From NCBI GenBank assembly GCA_905215795.1, contig CAJMRV010000132.1:1-5217 (forward strand): a stretch of DNA of 5,217 nt, in the 5' to 3' direction. The notes under the pieces were generated by a model. The model was not told the origin of the DNA. It made no database searches and saw nothing but the letters and a program-made list of their open reading frames with translations. Below, one piece after another: positions 5,208-5,217 of this stretch. Both the position numbers and the translations under genes were made by a program. The stretch comes from an uncultured bacterium. Its GTDB lineage: Bacteria > Pseudomonadota > Gammaproteobacteria > Burkholderiales > Burkholderiaceae_F. Within the stretch, counting starts at the first letter, position 1; every line of letters begins with the position of its first letter.

Positions 5208-5217
5208 GGCACATTCA

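Noticed and set aside
1..5217. CRISPR array, insertion sequence, tRNA or rRNA.
   Set aside because: No regularly spaced long repeats, transposase motifs, terminal inverted repeats, or tRNA/rRNA-like sequences were seen.

Overview
The window is GC-rich bacterial DNA (roughly 60-65% G+C by eye). It carries three shikimate-pathway genes in a divergent arrangement, followed by one aldehyde dehydrogenase gene. Strong Shine-Dalgarno sequences, a stop/start overlap between aroB and aroA and compact spacing all point to a bacterium. The taxon cannot be fixed from sequence alone: the DAHP synthase is of the AroF/AroG/AroH class best known from Proteobacteria, while the active-site loop of the EPSP synthase looks more like clostridial versions.

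Layout. Positions 1-746 (minus strand) hold the first 248 codons of aroA (EPSP synthase), which runs off the left edge. Positions 743-2041 (minus) hold a complete aroB (3-dehydroquinate synthase), overlapping aroA by 4 bases. Positions 2042-2271 are a divergent control region, AT-rich on the right, with a palindromic operator-like pair, a perfect hairpin and a short direct repeat. Positions 2272-3392 (plus) hold a DAHP synthase gene broken by one apparent single-base loss near 2923-2926. Positions 3393-3763 have no convincing gene but contain a degenerate 11-base GGA-rich tandem repeat, a terminator-like hairpin, an 8+8 bp inverted repeat and a pair of 10-bp-spaced direct repeats. Positions 3764-5176 (plus) hold a complete NAD(P)-dependent aldehyde dehydrogenase, followed by a hairpin near the right edge.

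How it works together. DAHP synthase makes DAHP from phosphoenolpyruvate and erythrose 4-phosphate, AroB cyclises DAHP to 3-dehydroquinate, and AroA makes EPSP later in the pathway. One control region therefore sits between the committing step and the aroBA operon, so joint regulation is plausible. The aldehyde dehydrogenase has its own leader and has no visible link to aromatic synthesis.

The points most worth a second look are: the DAHP synthase frameshift; its inhibitor-site residues, including Asn146, which corresponds to the D146N feedback-resistant change of E. coli AroG; and the GGA repeat array. No mobile element, CRISPR array, tRNA or rRNA is visible, and I see no clear new multi-gene system.
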